Below, one piece after another: positions 1 through 8,362 of a DNA stretch of 34,682 bases. This DNA comes from Coriobacteriaceae bacterium (GTDB taxonomy: Bacteria > Actinomycetota > Coriobacteriia > Coriobacteriales > UMGS124): positions 178,405 through 213,086 of the forward strand of contig JAHZGC010000003.1 in the NCBI GenBank assembly GCA_019421015.1, read 5' to 3'. The translations under genes were made by a program, and so were the position numbers. The notes beneath the pieces are model-generated. The model searched no databases. It was given only the letters and a program-made list of their open reading frames with translations, and had not been told where the DNA came from. The stretch's first letter is position 1. Every line of letters starts with the position of its first letter.

Positions 1-1933
1 CCTCGCCGAGGTCGCCCAGGCTGTAGAGCGGGGCAAAGGTGGAGACCACGTTTTCCTTGGCGATGAGGCCGGTGAGGGTCATGGCCGTGGCCTCCCAGCC
101 GCCAAAGCCCAGCGGGGCAAAGATCACGCCGATAAACCTGCCCACGGCGGCGAGAATCGAGTAGTTAAGGTACCCGTCGACCTCGGGGTCGAGCATGCCG
201 AACCTGCCGTCGTACCAACCGAAGTTCGAGAGGAACCATACGAGCACCGTGGCGGCAAAGATGATGGTGCCGGCCTTCATGATGAAGGACTTCACGCGCT
301 CCCAGATGTGGAGCAACCAGCTGCGCAGGGCGGGCAGGTGGTAGGCGGGCAGCTCCATCACGAAGGGGCTGGCGTCCCCGGCGAACCAGCGGGTCTTTTT
401 GAGCATGATGCCCGAGACGATGATGGCGGCGACGCCCATGAAGTAGAAGAGCGGGGCCATCCACCAGGTGTCGGCGTCGCCGATCAGGGCCCCCATGAGC
501 AGGGCGATGATGGGCATCTTGGCACCGCAGGGCACAAAGGTGGTGGTCATGATCGTCATGCGGCGCTCGGACTCGTTCTCGATGGTCTTGGTAGCCATGA
601 CGCCGGGCACGCCGCAGCCGGACGAGACGAGCATGGGGATGAACGACTTGCCCGAGAGGCCAAAGCGCCTGAAGATGCGGTCCATGACAAAAGCCACGCG
701 GGCCATGTAGCCGCAGTCCTCGAGGAAGCACAGAAACGCGAAGAGCACGATCATCTGGGGCACGAAGCCCAGGATGGCGCCCACACCGGCGATGACGCCG
801 TCGACCACGAGGCTCTGGACCCACGGGGCGACCTGGGCGCTCTCGAGGGCGTCGGTGGCGAGCACGGGGATACCGGGCACCCAGATGCCGAACTCGCTGG
901 GGTCGGGCTCCTCGGCGCCGCTCTCCTCGGCCGCCTCCACGGCCTCCTCGTAGGCTTCGGCACCGCCGCCCAGGAACCAGCCGTCGCCAAAGACGCCGTC
1001 ATTGGCCCAGTCGGTGGCCCACGTGCCCACCGTGGAGACGCTCACGTAGTAGACGAGCGTCATGATGACGATGAAGATCGGGATGCCGAGCCAGCGGTTG
1101 GTGACGACGCGGTCGATGCGCTCGGTGACCGTGGTCTTCTTGGGCGCGCGGGTCAGGAACTGCGGCACCACGCTGGCGATGAGGTCGTAGCGCTCGGCGG
1201 TGATAATCGACTCGGGGTCGTCGCAGAGGTCGTCCTCCACGGGCTTCACGATGGCCTTGACCTGGGCGCGCTCGGCAGACGTGAGGCCGAGCTTCTTGAT
1301 GGAGGCTTCGTCGCCCTCGAACGCTTTGACGGCGTACCAGCGCTTGGGCCCGGTGGGCGCCTTGGAGCCCACAACCTGCTCCACCCGCTGCAGGGCCTTC
1401 TCCACCTGGTCCGAAAAGTGCACGTCGGGCGCCGGGGCGGTCTTGTCGGCGGCGGCCTTCTTGGCTGTGGCGACCAGCCTGTCGACGCCCTCCCCGCGCA
1501 GGGCCGAGACCTCGACCACCGGGCAGCCAAAGAGCACCGAGAGCTTGGCGGGGTCGACCTTGTCGCCGTTCTTGCGCACGAGGTCGCACATGTTGAGGGC
1601 CACCACCATGGGGAGGCCCAGCTCGAGCAGCTGGGTGGTGAGGTAGAGGTTGCGCTCGATATTGGTGGCGTCCACCAGGTTCACGACCACGTCGGGGCGG
1701 TCGTTGACCAGGTAGTCGCGCGAGCAGACCTCTTCGGGAGAGTAGGGCGACAGCGAGTAGATGCCCGGGAGGTCGGTGACGACCACGTCGTGATCGCCCT
1801 TGAGGGGGGCCTGCTTTTTCTCGACCGTGACGCCGGGCCAGTTGCCCACATAGCCGTTCTCGCCGGTTATGCGGTTGAAGAGCGTCGTCTTGCCGCAGTT
1901 GGGGTTGCCGGCAAGAGCAATCTGTATGCTCAT
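1..1933 (-). CDS. feoB: Ferrous iron transport protein B, FeoB (3' end outside window)
   Basis: FeoB is the inner-membrane Fe(II) permease with an N-terminal GTPase domain. The 644 visible residues read without interruption. G1 is GNPNCGKT (residues 9-16), G3 is DLPG (54-57), G4 is NMCD (114-117) and SALRG near 143 is G5-like. The helical spacer follows, then the membrane part with the two FeoB 'gate' stretches containing SGCGVPG and VPCGAKMP. The start at 1933 is chosen because AAAGGA lies 6 bases upstream and the next residues are the canonical FeoB N-terminus. The C-terminal few dozen residues lie beyond position 1. The gene is last in a feoA-feoA-feoB operon. The 153-base gap before it holds a small hairpin (1978-1996, arms GAAGC/GCTTC) but no clear terminator. 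An acidic insert near residues 335-355 (EAYEEAVEAAEESGAEEPD) sits after the first membrane segment. Identification is secure. Confidence 0.97.
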   Translation of the reverse strand, partial: MSIQIALAGNPNCGKTTLFNRITGENGYVGNWPGVTVEKKQAPLKGDHDVVVTDLPGIYSLSPYSPEEVCSRDYLVNDRPDVVVNLVDATNIERNLYLTTQLLELGLPMVVALNMCDLVRKNGDKVDPAKLSVLFGCPVVEVSALRGEGVDRLVATAKKAAADKTAPAPDVHFSDQVEKALQRVEQVVGSKAPTGPKRWYAVKAFEGDEASIKKLGLTSAERAQVKAIVKPVEDDLCDDPESIITAERYDLIASVVPQFLTRAPKKTTVTERIDRVVTNRWLGIPIFIVIMTLVYYVSVSTVGTWATDWANDGVFGDGWFLGGGAEAYEEAVEAAEESGAEEPDPSEFGIWVPGIPVLATDALESAQVAPWVQSLVVDGVIAGVGAILGFVPQMIVLFAFLCFLEDCGYMARVAFVMDRIFRRFGLSGKSFIPMLVSSGCGVPGVMATKTIENESERRMTIMTTTFVPCGAKMPIIALLMGALIGDADTWWMAPLFYFMGVAAIIVSGIMLKKTRWFAGDASPFVMELPAYHLPALRSWLLHIWERVKSFIMKAGTIIFAATVLVWFLSNFGWYDGRFGMLDPEVDGYLNYSILAAVGRFIGVIFAPLGFGGWEATAMTLTGLIAKENVVSTFAPLYSLGDLGE

Positions 1934-2086
1934 AAGGGTCCTTTCGGGGGGTAAACCCGGCACGCAAGAATCCGTCAGAAGCACCCGGGGCGCTTCCTTG
2001 CCATGCGTACCTGCAGGCCTTGTGGCCCGACTGAATAGTTTTTTTGTTGATGGATAATTGGATTCAGGGAGCGGTCCTCGAACCGG

Positions 2087-2311
2087 TTAGGCCTCCACGA
2101 CCACGTTCTCGGCCTCGCTCTTGCGGATCGAGAGCTCGTAGCCGCGCACGGTGATCTCGATCGGGTCGCCCAGCGGGGCCACTTTGCGCACATGGACCTC
2201 GGTTCCCTTGGTGAGCCCCATGTCCATGATGCGGCGCTTGAGGGGGCCTTCTCCGATCAGGCGGACGACCTTGGCACCCTCTCCCACCTTGACGTCGCGC
2301 AGGGTTTTCAT
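2087..2311 (-). CDS. feoA: FeoA-domain protein (second copy in operon)
   Basis: A small cytosolic SH3-like FeoA protein of about 74 residues, thought in the family to modulate the FeoB permease. The sequence starts MKTLRDVKVGEGAKV and has the typical FeoA pattern: 'RRIMDMGLTKGTEV' in the middle and 'DPIEITVRGYELSIRKSEA' at the end. An ATG two codons earlier (2317) is in frame, but the ribosome site GGGAGG (2325-2320) is only 2 bases from it and 8 bases from the ATG at 2311, so 2311 is preferred. It lies between the other feoA copy and feoB on the same strand, so all three are probably co-transcribed. Two separate FeoA proteins before one FeoB is a common arrangement in anaerobes. Confidence 0.93.
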   Translation of the reverse strand: MKTLRDVKVGEGAKVVRLIGEGPLKRRIMDMGLTKGTEVHVRKVAPLGDPIEITVRGYELSIRKSEAENVVVEA

Positions 2312-2355
2312 CAGCATTACCTCCCTTCAGATATCTTGGCATCCGAACACGGCAA

Positions 2356-2389
2356 AGCCGTCCCGACCCGTTTACCGGGTGGAACGGCT
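2356..2389 (-). terminator. Hairpin between the two feoA genes (possible attenuator)
   Basis: On the minus strand AGCCGTTCC-ACCCG pairs with CGGGT-C-GGGACGGCT around a GTAAA loop. This gives a stem of about 14 pairs with one bulged C and two G-U pairs. It is followed by TTTGCC, so the U-tract is weak. It could lower transcription into feoA2-feoB or stabilise the feoA1 message. Only the fold potential is visible. Confidence 0.4.
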
Positions 2390-2398
2390 CAGGTACAG

Positions 2399-2623
2399 CT
2401 ACAGGACGTAGACGTGGCGGGCGGTGCGCTCGTTCAGCCCAAAGCGCGATCCCTTGATGGAGACGATCACAGTGCCGCCCGACTGCGAGACAACCTCGAG
2501 CTCGGTTCCGTCCACAAAACCCAGAGACTCCAGGTGGCGGTGCATCTCGTCGTTGCCGTGGACCGACTCGACATGCAGGGTGCTCCCGCCGCGCGCCAAA
2601 GACAGTGGCATTGCTCCCGACAT
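2399..2623 (-). CDS. feoA: FeoA-domain protein (first gene of operon)
   Basis: FeoA family protein of 74 residues, first gene of the ferrous iron uptake operon. It starts MSGAMPLSLARGG and continues 'HRHLESLGFVDGTELEVVSQSGGTVIVSIKGSRFGL', the classic FeoA core found in Firmicutes and Coriobacteriia. The ORF stays open upstream to 2689, but those residues are arginine-rich and unlike FeoA. GAAGGGGA ends 7 bases before the ATG at 2623, which supports the shorter start. It is followed after 87 bases by a second feoA, then by feoB. Regulation by a metal-responsive repressor is suggested by the palindrome about 80 bases upstream. Confidence 0.92.
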   Translation of the reverse strand: MSGAMPLSLARGGSTLHVESVHGNDEMHRHLESLGFVDGTELEVVSQSGGTVIVSIKGSRFGLNERTARHVYVL

Positions 2624-2701
2624 CTCCTGCTCCCCTTCTCTCGCGGCCAATCGCAGGCCGATCCGCGCCCGGTACGGCGCGGCTGCCATCTGTCAGGAGA
2701 T

Positions 2702-2717
2702 GTTAGCCTTAGGTAAC
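2702..2717 (-). promoter_or_regulatory. Candidate DtxR/IdeR-type metal-regulator site before feoAAB
   Basis: An imperfect dyad with half-sites GTTAGCC and GTTACCT facing each other (GTTA...TAAC ends). It sits about 80 bases upstream of the first feoA in an otherwise AT-rich leader. The DtxR/IdeR consensus is built from TTAGGTTAG-type half-sites, and GTTACCTAAGGCTAAC on the minus strand resembles it. The match is partial and no regulator gene is in the window. Confidence 0.35.
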
Positions 2718-2783
2718 GACAAAGTAAACAGAGGGAAACAAAAAAGTTAGGAAAAAGAAACTCTCGCCCGTTGCCGCCGACTC

Positions 2784-4472
2784 TTAGCGGCGCTTTGCGC
2801 GCGGCCCGCGGATGGTGTCCACAGCGATCCACAGGGCCATGCCGCCCGCGATGAGGTAGCCCAGAAGCCCGATCACAGGAATGCCCAGGATAAGCGGGTG
2901 CGTACCCGCAAAGTACACGATGCTCGAAGCCACGAGCAAGCCGGCAATGACCACGCCCATGGTCAGGTGCTCCACCATGCGCGAGACGGGCTCCAGAGTC
3001 TCGTTTGGTTCGGCCAGCCCCACGTTTACCTTGAGCTGGCCGCGCGTGAGCTGCCGGGCGATCTCGCCCAGCTCCCCGCCGAACTCAAGCGTGCCGTGGA
3101 GCGCCCGGCGCGACTCGGTCGCCAGGTCGCCGAGCTCCTTTTTGGCCATGCCCCAGGGACCGTCGGCCGAGAGCATGTGGGCCCGGATGATCTCGATCAT
3201 GTTGGCGTCGGGGGTCAGCTTGTCGAGCACGCCTTCGAGGGTCACCAAACCGCGGGCCATCATGGTGATGACGGCGGGCAGCTCCACGTTGTCCTTGCGG
3301 GCCATGGCGATGAGCGAGAAGGCCATCTGCCCCAGGTCGAGATCCTGCAGGCTCACGCGCCCAAAGTCGCTCACGATGGAATCCACGTCCTCGGTGAGCT
3401 GGGCCTGCTCCACGTTGCGCGGGTCGGACACCGAGAGGCGCAGCAGGCCGCGCACCACGGCATGGGTGTCGTTCTCGCCCACCGCCATGATGATCGCGTT
3501 CATGCACGAGCGGTTTCGGGCCGAAAGGCGCCCCACCATGCCAAGATCGATGTAGACGATCACGCGGTCGCTCACGATGATGTTACCGGGGTGCGGGTCG
3601 GCATGGAAAAAGCCGTCGTCGAGCACCTGCTTGGCATAGTTGTCGACCAGCTTTACGCCGATCTCCTCAAGGTCGTAACCGGCTTTTTGCAGCTGATCGG
3701 GGTGTTCGAGGCTAATGCCCTCCACGTAGTCCATAACCAGGATGTGCTCGGTGCAGAGGTCCAGATACGGCTTGGGGCAGTCCACAAACGCGCAGTTGGC
3801 GTTCAGGGCCTTGAACTCTCGCAAGTTCGCCGCCTCGGCCAAGAAGTTGGTCTCTTCCACAAAGGAGTCCCAGAACTCCTCGACCATCTTCTCGAGGTCC
3901 ATGACCGAGTCGTCGCGCCACAGGAACTTGAAGCGACGCGCGAGCTTGCGCAGGATGTCGATGTCGTTGGCCATGGTTTTCTGGACGCCAGGGCGCTGGA
4001 CCTTCACAGCCACCTCTTCGCCCGTGATCAGCGTGGCCCGGTGCACCTGGGCCACGCTCGCGCTTCCCAGCGGAACGGGGTCGAAGTAGGAAAAAACGGC
4101 ACTGAGCGGGCGGCCATACTCGGCCTCCACCGCCTCGCGCACCTCGCTAAAGGGCATGGGGTCGACGTCGGCCCGCAGCTTTGCCAGCTCATCGCAGTAG
4201 TCTTTGGGCAAGATCTCGGAGCGCATGGAGAGGATCTGACCCACCTTGACGAAGGTGGGCCCCAAAGCCTCTAAGACCCCGCGCAGCTTGGCGGGGGTCA
4301 TCTCGCCCTTGAAGGCACCCGTACGCCGCAGGACGCCGATGATCGCCCCCACGCGAGCGCGGCGGGACTCGGGAGTGAGGCCGTAGTGCTCTTCTTCCCT
4401 GCGCGTCTCGCCGCGGCTCAGCCGTCCATAGAGAAACCCCGTTTTCTGGGGAGCGTCGTCCTGCTGGGGCAT
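2784..4472 (-). CDS. ABC1/UbiB-family atypical kinase
   Basis: A 562-residue ABC1/ADCK/UbiB protein kinase-like ATPase. Family marks are in order: KVGQ motif (76-79), Ala-rich nucleotide loop GSASVAQVH (136-144), the lysine motif AVKVQRPG (155-162), the catalytic HADPHPGNI (290-298) and the metal-binding DLG (309-311). Two hydrophobic membrane segments lie at the very C-terminus (about 505-550), with a basic tail. The reading frame is open further upstream through the phasin-like gene, but the ATG at 4472 follows AGAGGA at 5 bases and begins the conserved sequence. The next gene upstream is a phasin-like protein 26 bases away on the same strand, so the two are probably one operon. In aerobes UbiB supports quinone synthesis; the true substrate here is unknown. 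Confidence 0.93.
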   Translation of the reverse strand: MPQQDDAPQKTGFLYGRLSRGETRREEEHYGLTPESRRARVGAIIGVLRRTGAFKGEMTPAKLRGVLEALGPTFVKVGQILSMRSEILPKDYCDELAKLRADVDPMPFSEVREAVEAEYGRPLSAVFSYFDPVPLGSASVAQVHRATLITGEEVAVKVQRPGVQKTMANDIDILRKLARRFKFLWRDDSVMDLEKMVEEFWDSFVEETNFLAEAANLREFKALNANCAFVDCPKPYLDLCTEHILVMDYVEGISLEHPDQLQKAGYDLEEIGVKLVDNYAKQVLDDGFFHADPHPGNIIVSDRVIVYIDLGMVGRLSARNRSCMNAIIMAVGENDTHAVVRGLLRLSVSDPRNVEQAQLTEDVDSIVSDFGRVSLQDLDLGQMAFSLIAMARKDNVELPAVITMMARGLVTLEGVLDKLTPDANMIEIIRAHMLSADGPWGMAKKELGDLATESRRALHGTLEFGGELGEIARQLTRGQLKVNVGLAEPNETLEPVSRMVEHLTMGVVIAGLLVASSIVYFAGTHPLILGIPVIGLLGYLIAGGMALWIAVDTIRGPRAKRR

Positions 4473-4498
4473 GGGTGTCCTCTGGTCGCAATCGGTTG

Positions 4499-4879
4499 CT
4501 AGTGAGCAGCCTCCGCCGCATTGGCCTGGTCGTCTACGGCCTTCTGAGCCTCGGCCACCGACGTCTGGGCAGCGGCCTTGGCGTCCTGCAAGTCGAGCTC
4601 GGCCGCCAGCTTTTGGGCAAGCACGATGAAGTTGGAACGCTGCTCGCTGGTCATACCGGCCAGGCGGGCACGCAGCAGGTCCTCGCGAATTCCGCTGGTG
4701 GCCTGGTATCCCTTCTGGGTGAGTTCCTCGTTGATGTCCTTGCCCTGCTTGACCACCGTCTCGCCGCGCTCGGCGAGCTCGTCGATAACCTGACCGCCCT
4801 TCTCGCCTGCCGTGGCCATGGCCCCCACGCCGGCCAGGAACATCTTGCGCAGGCCGTCGGTTACGCCGTTCGCATCCAT
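4499..4879 (-). CDS. Phasin-like small helical protein
   Basis: A 126-residue, almost wholly helical protein beginning MDANGVTDGLRKMFLAGVGAMATAGEKG. The N-terminal amphipathic stretch followed by repeated helical, Glu/Lys/Ala-rich sequence and an Ala/Gln-rich tail (KAAAQTSVAEAQKAVDDQANAAE) matches the phasin / PhaF-PhaI-like superfamily. In PHA-producing bacteria such proteins coat storage granules. In bacteria without PHA genes, homologues are often found next to ABC1 kinases, as here, and may act at membranes. GGGAG lies 7 bases before the ATG. It is first in a two-gene unit with the ABC1 kinase. No PHA synthase is visible in the window, so a granule role is not supported locally. Confidence 0.75.
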   Translation of the reverse strand: MDANGVTDGLRKMFLAGVGAMATAGEKGGQVIDELAERGETVVKQGKDINEELTQKGYQATSGIREDLLRARLAGMTSEQRSNFIVLAQKLAAELDLQDAKAAAQTSVAEAQKAVDDQANAAEAAH

Positions 4880-5124
4880 GGAGTTCTCCCTTCGTCATGG
4901 GTCCGCCTTCGGCGGGTCCCCGTTATGGTCTTTGATGCGACGCCGGGCCTTGGGTAATGGTTCCTCGGTCCGATGTTATCCGGGAGTATTGCCCGATTTT
5001 GACGCCCGTAAGCAGGCGTTGGCCAACGCGGTGGGAACATCCACGAAGGTTTGAGGTTTGTCGCAGGGGCCCCGACGTTTTCTGCCAGAATGCACAGGGA
5101 CCGCTTCGAACGGAAGGACGTCCC

Positions 5125-6339
5125 ATGAGCTACCCGCTAAACACCCTCATGGCCCAGGCCGCGCCCCTCGCCGACCGACTGAGCAACTGGCGCCGAGAAA
5201 TCCACCGCCAGCCCGAGCTGCCGCTGCAAGAAGAGAAGACCGCCCAGCTGGTGGAGAAGACCTTGGACGAGCTGGGCGTCTCCCACCGCCGCGTGGGGCC
5301 GACCGGCGTCCTGGGCGTCATCAGGGGACGCGCCGCCAAAGGACCGTCCAAGGTGATCGCCCTGCGCGCCGACATGGACGCGCTGCCGGTGCACGAGGTG
5401 GACGATCCGGCAAGGGCCGGCTACCGCTCGCAGGTAGACGGCTGCATGCACGCCTGCGGCCACGACTCCCACGTGGCCATGCTGCTGGGAGCCGCCGAGC
5501 TCCTGGCGGCGAACGCCGATCTGTTTGCCGGGGAGGTCCGGCTGATCTTTCAGCCGGCGGAGGAGACCGGGCAGGGCGCGAAGCTGTTTGTAGGCGAAGG
5601 CGCCCTGGACGGCGTCGACCGGCTGTTTGGCCTGCACGTATCGTCCGACCTGCCGTTGGGCCGCGTGTGCCTTAAGCCCGGGCCCAACAACGCCGCGGTG
5701 GACCACTTCGCCATCGACGTCGAGGGCGTCTCGGCCCACGTGGCCCATCCCGAGCTCGGCGTGGACGCGCTGTATATAGGGAGCCAGATCGTGGTGGGGC
5801 TGCAAGCCATCGCAACCCGGCGGCTTGTGCCCACGAAACCCCTTGCGATCGGCGTCGGCGTGTTCCACAGCGGCACGGCCTACAACATCGTGGCACCGCA
5901 CGCGCGTATCGAGGGAACAACCCGAACGGTCTCGCAAGAAACGCGAGCGTGGGTGCGCAAAGAGATCGAGCGGGTGGCGGGCTCGATGGCGCAGGCCTAT
6001 GGCGGAACTGCCGTTGTCACCTGGACCGGTGTGTGCGCAGCCCTGGTCAACGACGCGGAGCCCTGCGCGGAGGCGACGACCGTGGCCGAGGCGCTGTTTG
6101 GGGAGGCCAACGTGGTGCGGGAACGCGTGCAGTCTATGGGCGGCGGCGACTTCGCCGACCTTATGGCGATGCCCGCAGTGCCGGTGCCGGGCGCCTACGC
6201 GTTCTTGGGAACGGCCAGCGACGCGGTTCCCGGCAGCGCAAGCGCCCACCACGCCGTGGACTTCGACCTCGACGAGCGTGCGTTGCCAAGCGGGGCGGCG
6301 CTGCTGGCAGGGTGCGCGCTATACCATCTGGGGGCGTAA
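5125..6339 (+). CDS. M20-family metal-dependent amidohydrolase (HipO/IAA-amino-acid hydrolase type)
   Basis: A 404-residue cytosolic zinc/manganese amidohydrolase of the M20D type, which removes acyl groups from N-acyl amino acids or related amides. Visible metal and catalytic motifs are RADMDALP (81-88), CMHACGHDSH (107-116), PAEETGQGAK (144-153) with the general-base glutamate pair, GLH (169-171), and a late HHAVDFD (about 378-384). The central dimerisation domain carries HVAHPELGVDAL. A longer ORF begins at 4957, but GGAAGGA (5112-5118) is 6 bases before the ATG at 5125 and the family sequence starts there. The gene stands alone and diverges from the phasin/ABC1 unit. Its substrate cannot be told from sequence. 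Confidence 0.93.
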   Translation: MSYPLNTLMAQAAPLADRLSNWRREIHRQPELPLQEEKTAQLVEKTLDELGVSHRRVGPTGVLGVIRGRAAKGPSKVIALRADMDALPVHEVDDPARAGYRSQVDGCMHACGHDSHVAMLLGAAELLAANADLFAGEVRLIFQPAEETGQGAKLFVGEGALDGVDRLFGLHVSSDLPLGRVCLKPGPNNAAVDHFAIDVEGVSAHVAHPELGVDALYIGSQIVVGLQAIATRRLVPTKPLAIGVGVFHSGTAYNIVAPHARIEGTTRTVSQETRAWVRKEIERVAGSMAQAYGGTAVVTWTGVCAALVNDAEPCAEATTVAEALFGEANVVRERVQSMGGGDFADLMAMPAVPVPGAYAFLGTASDAVPGSASAHHAVDFDLDERALPSGAALLAGCALYHLGA

Positions 6340-6362
6340 AACCTTACACGCCCCAACGCAAC

Positions 6363-6393
6363 GGCCCCGTGCCGATGAGTACGGCACGGGGCC
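6363..6393 (+). terminator. Strong hairpin after the M20 gene
   Basis: Twelve-base perfect arms GGCCCCGTGCCG and CGGCACGGGGCC enclose a 7-base loop, 24 bases after the M20 stop codon. There is no T-run directly after it on the plus strand. It lies between two convergent genes. A weaker stem GGGGCGT/ACGCCCC (6331-6354) overlaps the M20 stop codon. Confidence 0.7.
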
Positions 6394-6396
6394 CGC

Positions 6397-6419
6397 AAAA
6401 AGCCACCTTCGGCGGGTGG
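6397..6419 (-). terminator. Rho-independent terminator of the flavoprotein gene
   Basis: On the minus strand CCACC pairs with GGTGG around CGCCGAA and is followed by C and TTTTT. It lies about 70 bases past the stop codon of the flavoprotein gene at 6491. Confidence 0.65.
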
Positions 6420-6490
6420 GGTACCGCGGCCAACCGGCGAGAGCCGCCGCAGCGCCACTCCCCCGCCCCGCCCAGGTATCCTGTGCTCCG

Positions 6491-8170
6491 TTAGGCGTTC
6501 AGGAACGCGCCCACCGAACGGCCGCACTCGCGACCCAGGGTGATGGCCATGCCCAGGCTGACGCCGGGGGTGGGGGTAATGTACTCGGTGCCGAACCTGC
6601 GCCCGCAGTCGTTGCCCGAGACGTACAGGCCGGGGATCGGCTTGAAGTCCTTGTCGAGGGCGTTCTGATCGCCGTCGGTGATGACGCCGCCCACAGTGGT
6701 CATGATCTTGCCCATACCGGGAGTGCCCACGATCGCATAGAACGGCGGGTTCTTGACCGGGAAGAGGGTCTCGGCGTAGCGGCCGTACTCAAGGTCGGCG
6801 CCCGTCTCGCAGTAACCGTTGTAGCGCTCGATCGAATCGAGGAAGTTCTGGGCAACCTCGCCCTCGAGGCCAAGCTGGGCAGCAAGGCCCTCAAGGGTGT
6901 CGTCGCAGCAGCTGATCGCGACGTAAGCGCGCGGAGCCTGCTCGGGCTCCTCGTAGGTGCCCTGGTATTTGGCCCGTGCGATCTCCAGCTGCTGGGCCAG
7001 GTTCTCGAGGTTGGCCTCGGTGGGGTTGAACGTACCGTGCTGGGGCACGTTGTACTCGACATAGGTCAAGATGTCGCTGTCGGCGATCGCGTAGTAGGTC
7101 TGGCGCTCGCGATACAGCGGCGGAGTGCCGCGGTGCTCGATGATCGGGTAGTACTCGTTGCAGAAGCGCTTGCCGTCGGCACCCAGCCAAACAGCCTGCG
7201 GAACGTTTACCCTGTTGGTGGGCACGTCCACGTGCTTGCCGTTCATCGTGGGCATCGAGATGGTCTCGAGGCGCGCACCGGCCCACAAGGCCATCTGGAT
7301 ACCGCGGCCGTCGGAATGCGTGGTGCCCTGAACCTCCTCTCCCTCGACGAAGTTGCCAATGTAGTCGGGGCACAGGTCGGCAAGCATCTGGTGGTTGTTG
7401 GCAAAACCGCCGGTAGCAACCACAACGGCACGGCAGTTGAACTTAACGGCGCCGTCGGGTCCCTGGGCAACCAGGCCCTTGACCGCACCGTCCTCGGTCA
7501 CGAGATAGAGGGCCTCGGTACCGAAGTACGTCTGGGCCCCGCACTTGACGGCTTCGTCGCGGTTGCGTTCGACGATCTGGGTCTGCTTGACGCCCTCGGT
7601 CTCGAACTGAGCCGTGCCCGGCCAGAACTTGAAGGGACCAACCTGAGCAAGGCGGTTCGCGGTGCCCGGCCACCCGTTGGGCACCATGGTCGCCAGCTCG
7701 TCCTCGGTGAGAACGCCGTAATACCAGTCGTTTGCCTCGCCCATGTTTACGCAGAACTTCATAACGAGATCGGCGTTGGGGTAGTTCTGGGTAGCTGCCA
7801 TCCAGTTCTGGTAGTACTCGACAGGATCGACATGGGGCACGCCGGCACGGTCGAGCAGCTTAGAGTTGAGCGCTGAGCTTTCGTTGCCGATAACGCTAAA
7901 GTCGTCCTCCGGCTGAGCCTCGACGAGGGCAACGGCAAAACCCTCCTCGGCCAGCTCGCGGCAGGCGCATACGCCGGCATAGCCGCAACCGACCACTACG
8001 GCGTCGTAGGTGTACTCGGCGGCGAATTCCGAAACAGGCTCGGGCGGGGTGCGCCAGTCTACAGCGGGTTCGGCGGCTTCGTCGGCCAACACGGGCGCAG
8101 CCGCCGCAAGGGCAGTGGCGGCCGTAACGGCGCCCGAGGCCTTCAGCAGATCACGACGGGTCATGTTCAT
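6491..8170 (-). CDS. Tat-exported FAD-binding fumarate/urocanate-reductase-like flavoprotein (intact)
   Basis: A 559-residue FAD_binding_2 (fumarate reductase flavoprotein) family enzyme with a twin-arginine signal: TRRDLLKASG (residues 4-13) then a hydrophobic Ala-rich stretch and an AxA-type cleavage region (about residue 29). The mature part starts the Rossmann motif VVVGCGYAGVCA (about 58-69), continues through the capping domain (NGKHVDVPTNRVNVPQAVW), and ends with the FAD-contacting tail IPGLYVSGNDCGRRFG...PGVSLGMA. The family passes electrons to an organic acceptor such as fumarate, urocanate or a related enoate outside the membrane; the acceptor here is unknown. There is no FMN-binding domain, so electrons must come from a partner protein. 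GGAGG is 8 bases from the ATG. The ORF is complete, unlike three other flavoprotein loci in this window. Confidence 0.92.
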   Translation of the reverse strand: MNMTRRDLLKASGAVTAATALAAAAPVLADEAAEPAVDWRTPPEPVSEFAAEYTYDAVVVGCGYAGVCACRELAEEGFAVALVEAQPEDDFSVIGNESSALNSKLLDRAGVPHVDPVEYYQNWMAATQNYPNADLVMKFCVNMGEANDWYYGVLTEDELATMVPNGWPGTANRLAQVGPFKFWPGTAQFETEGVKQTQIVERNRDEAVKCGAQTYFGTEALYLVTEDGAVKGLVAQGPDGAVKFNCRAVVVATGGFANNHQMLADLCPDYIGNFVEGEEVQGTTHSDGRGIQMALWAGARLETISMPTMNGKHVDVPTNRVNVPQAVWLGADGKRFCNEYYPIIEHRGTPPLYRERQTYYAIADSDILTYVEYNVPQHGTFNPTEANLENLAQQLEIARAKYQGTYEEPEQAPRAYVAISCCDDTLEGLAAQLGLEGEVAQNFLDSIERYNGYCETGADLEYGRYAETLFPVKNPPFYAIVGTPGMGKIMTTVGGVITDGDQNALDKDFKPIPGLYVSGNDCGRRFGTEYITPTPGVSLGMAITLGRECGRSVGAFLNA

Positions 8171-8362
8171 GGTGACTCCCTCCTTGTGAAAAACGGGACA
8201 CCGCGGAGTCTATGACCGTCTTGCACCGGGAAGCAATGCGCAAAGGACAGCTGGGCGCCTCGTCGCACCAACTGGGAGATACCGGCTGCGCGTGGTCAAA
8301 GACCGGCCCCCGTTACAGACCCCCTTTTAGCATGCGCCTTCTTTGCGCCAGACCGCGCGCCG

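Noticed and set aside
308..1954. 548-codon open frame antisense to feoB
   Set aside because: It is a GC-rich shadow of feoB; the opposite strand encodes all FeoB motifs without interruption.
4473..4898. N-terminal extension of the ABC1 kinase frame
   Set aside because: It overlaps the phasin-like gene, reads as arginine/glycine-rich shadow sequence, and the ATG at 4472 has its own ribosome site.
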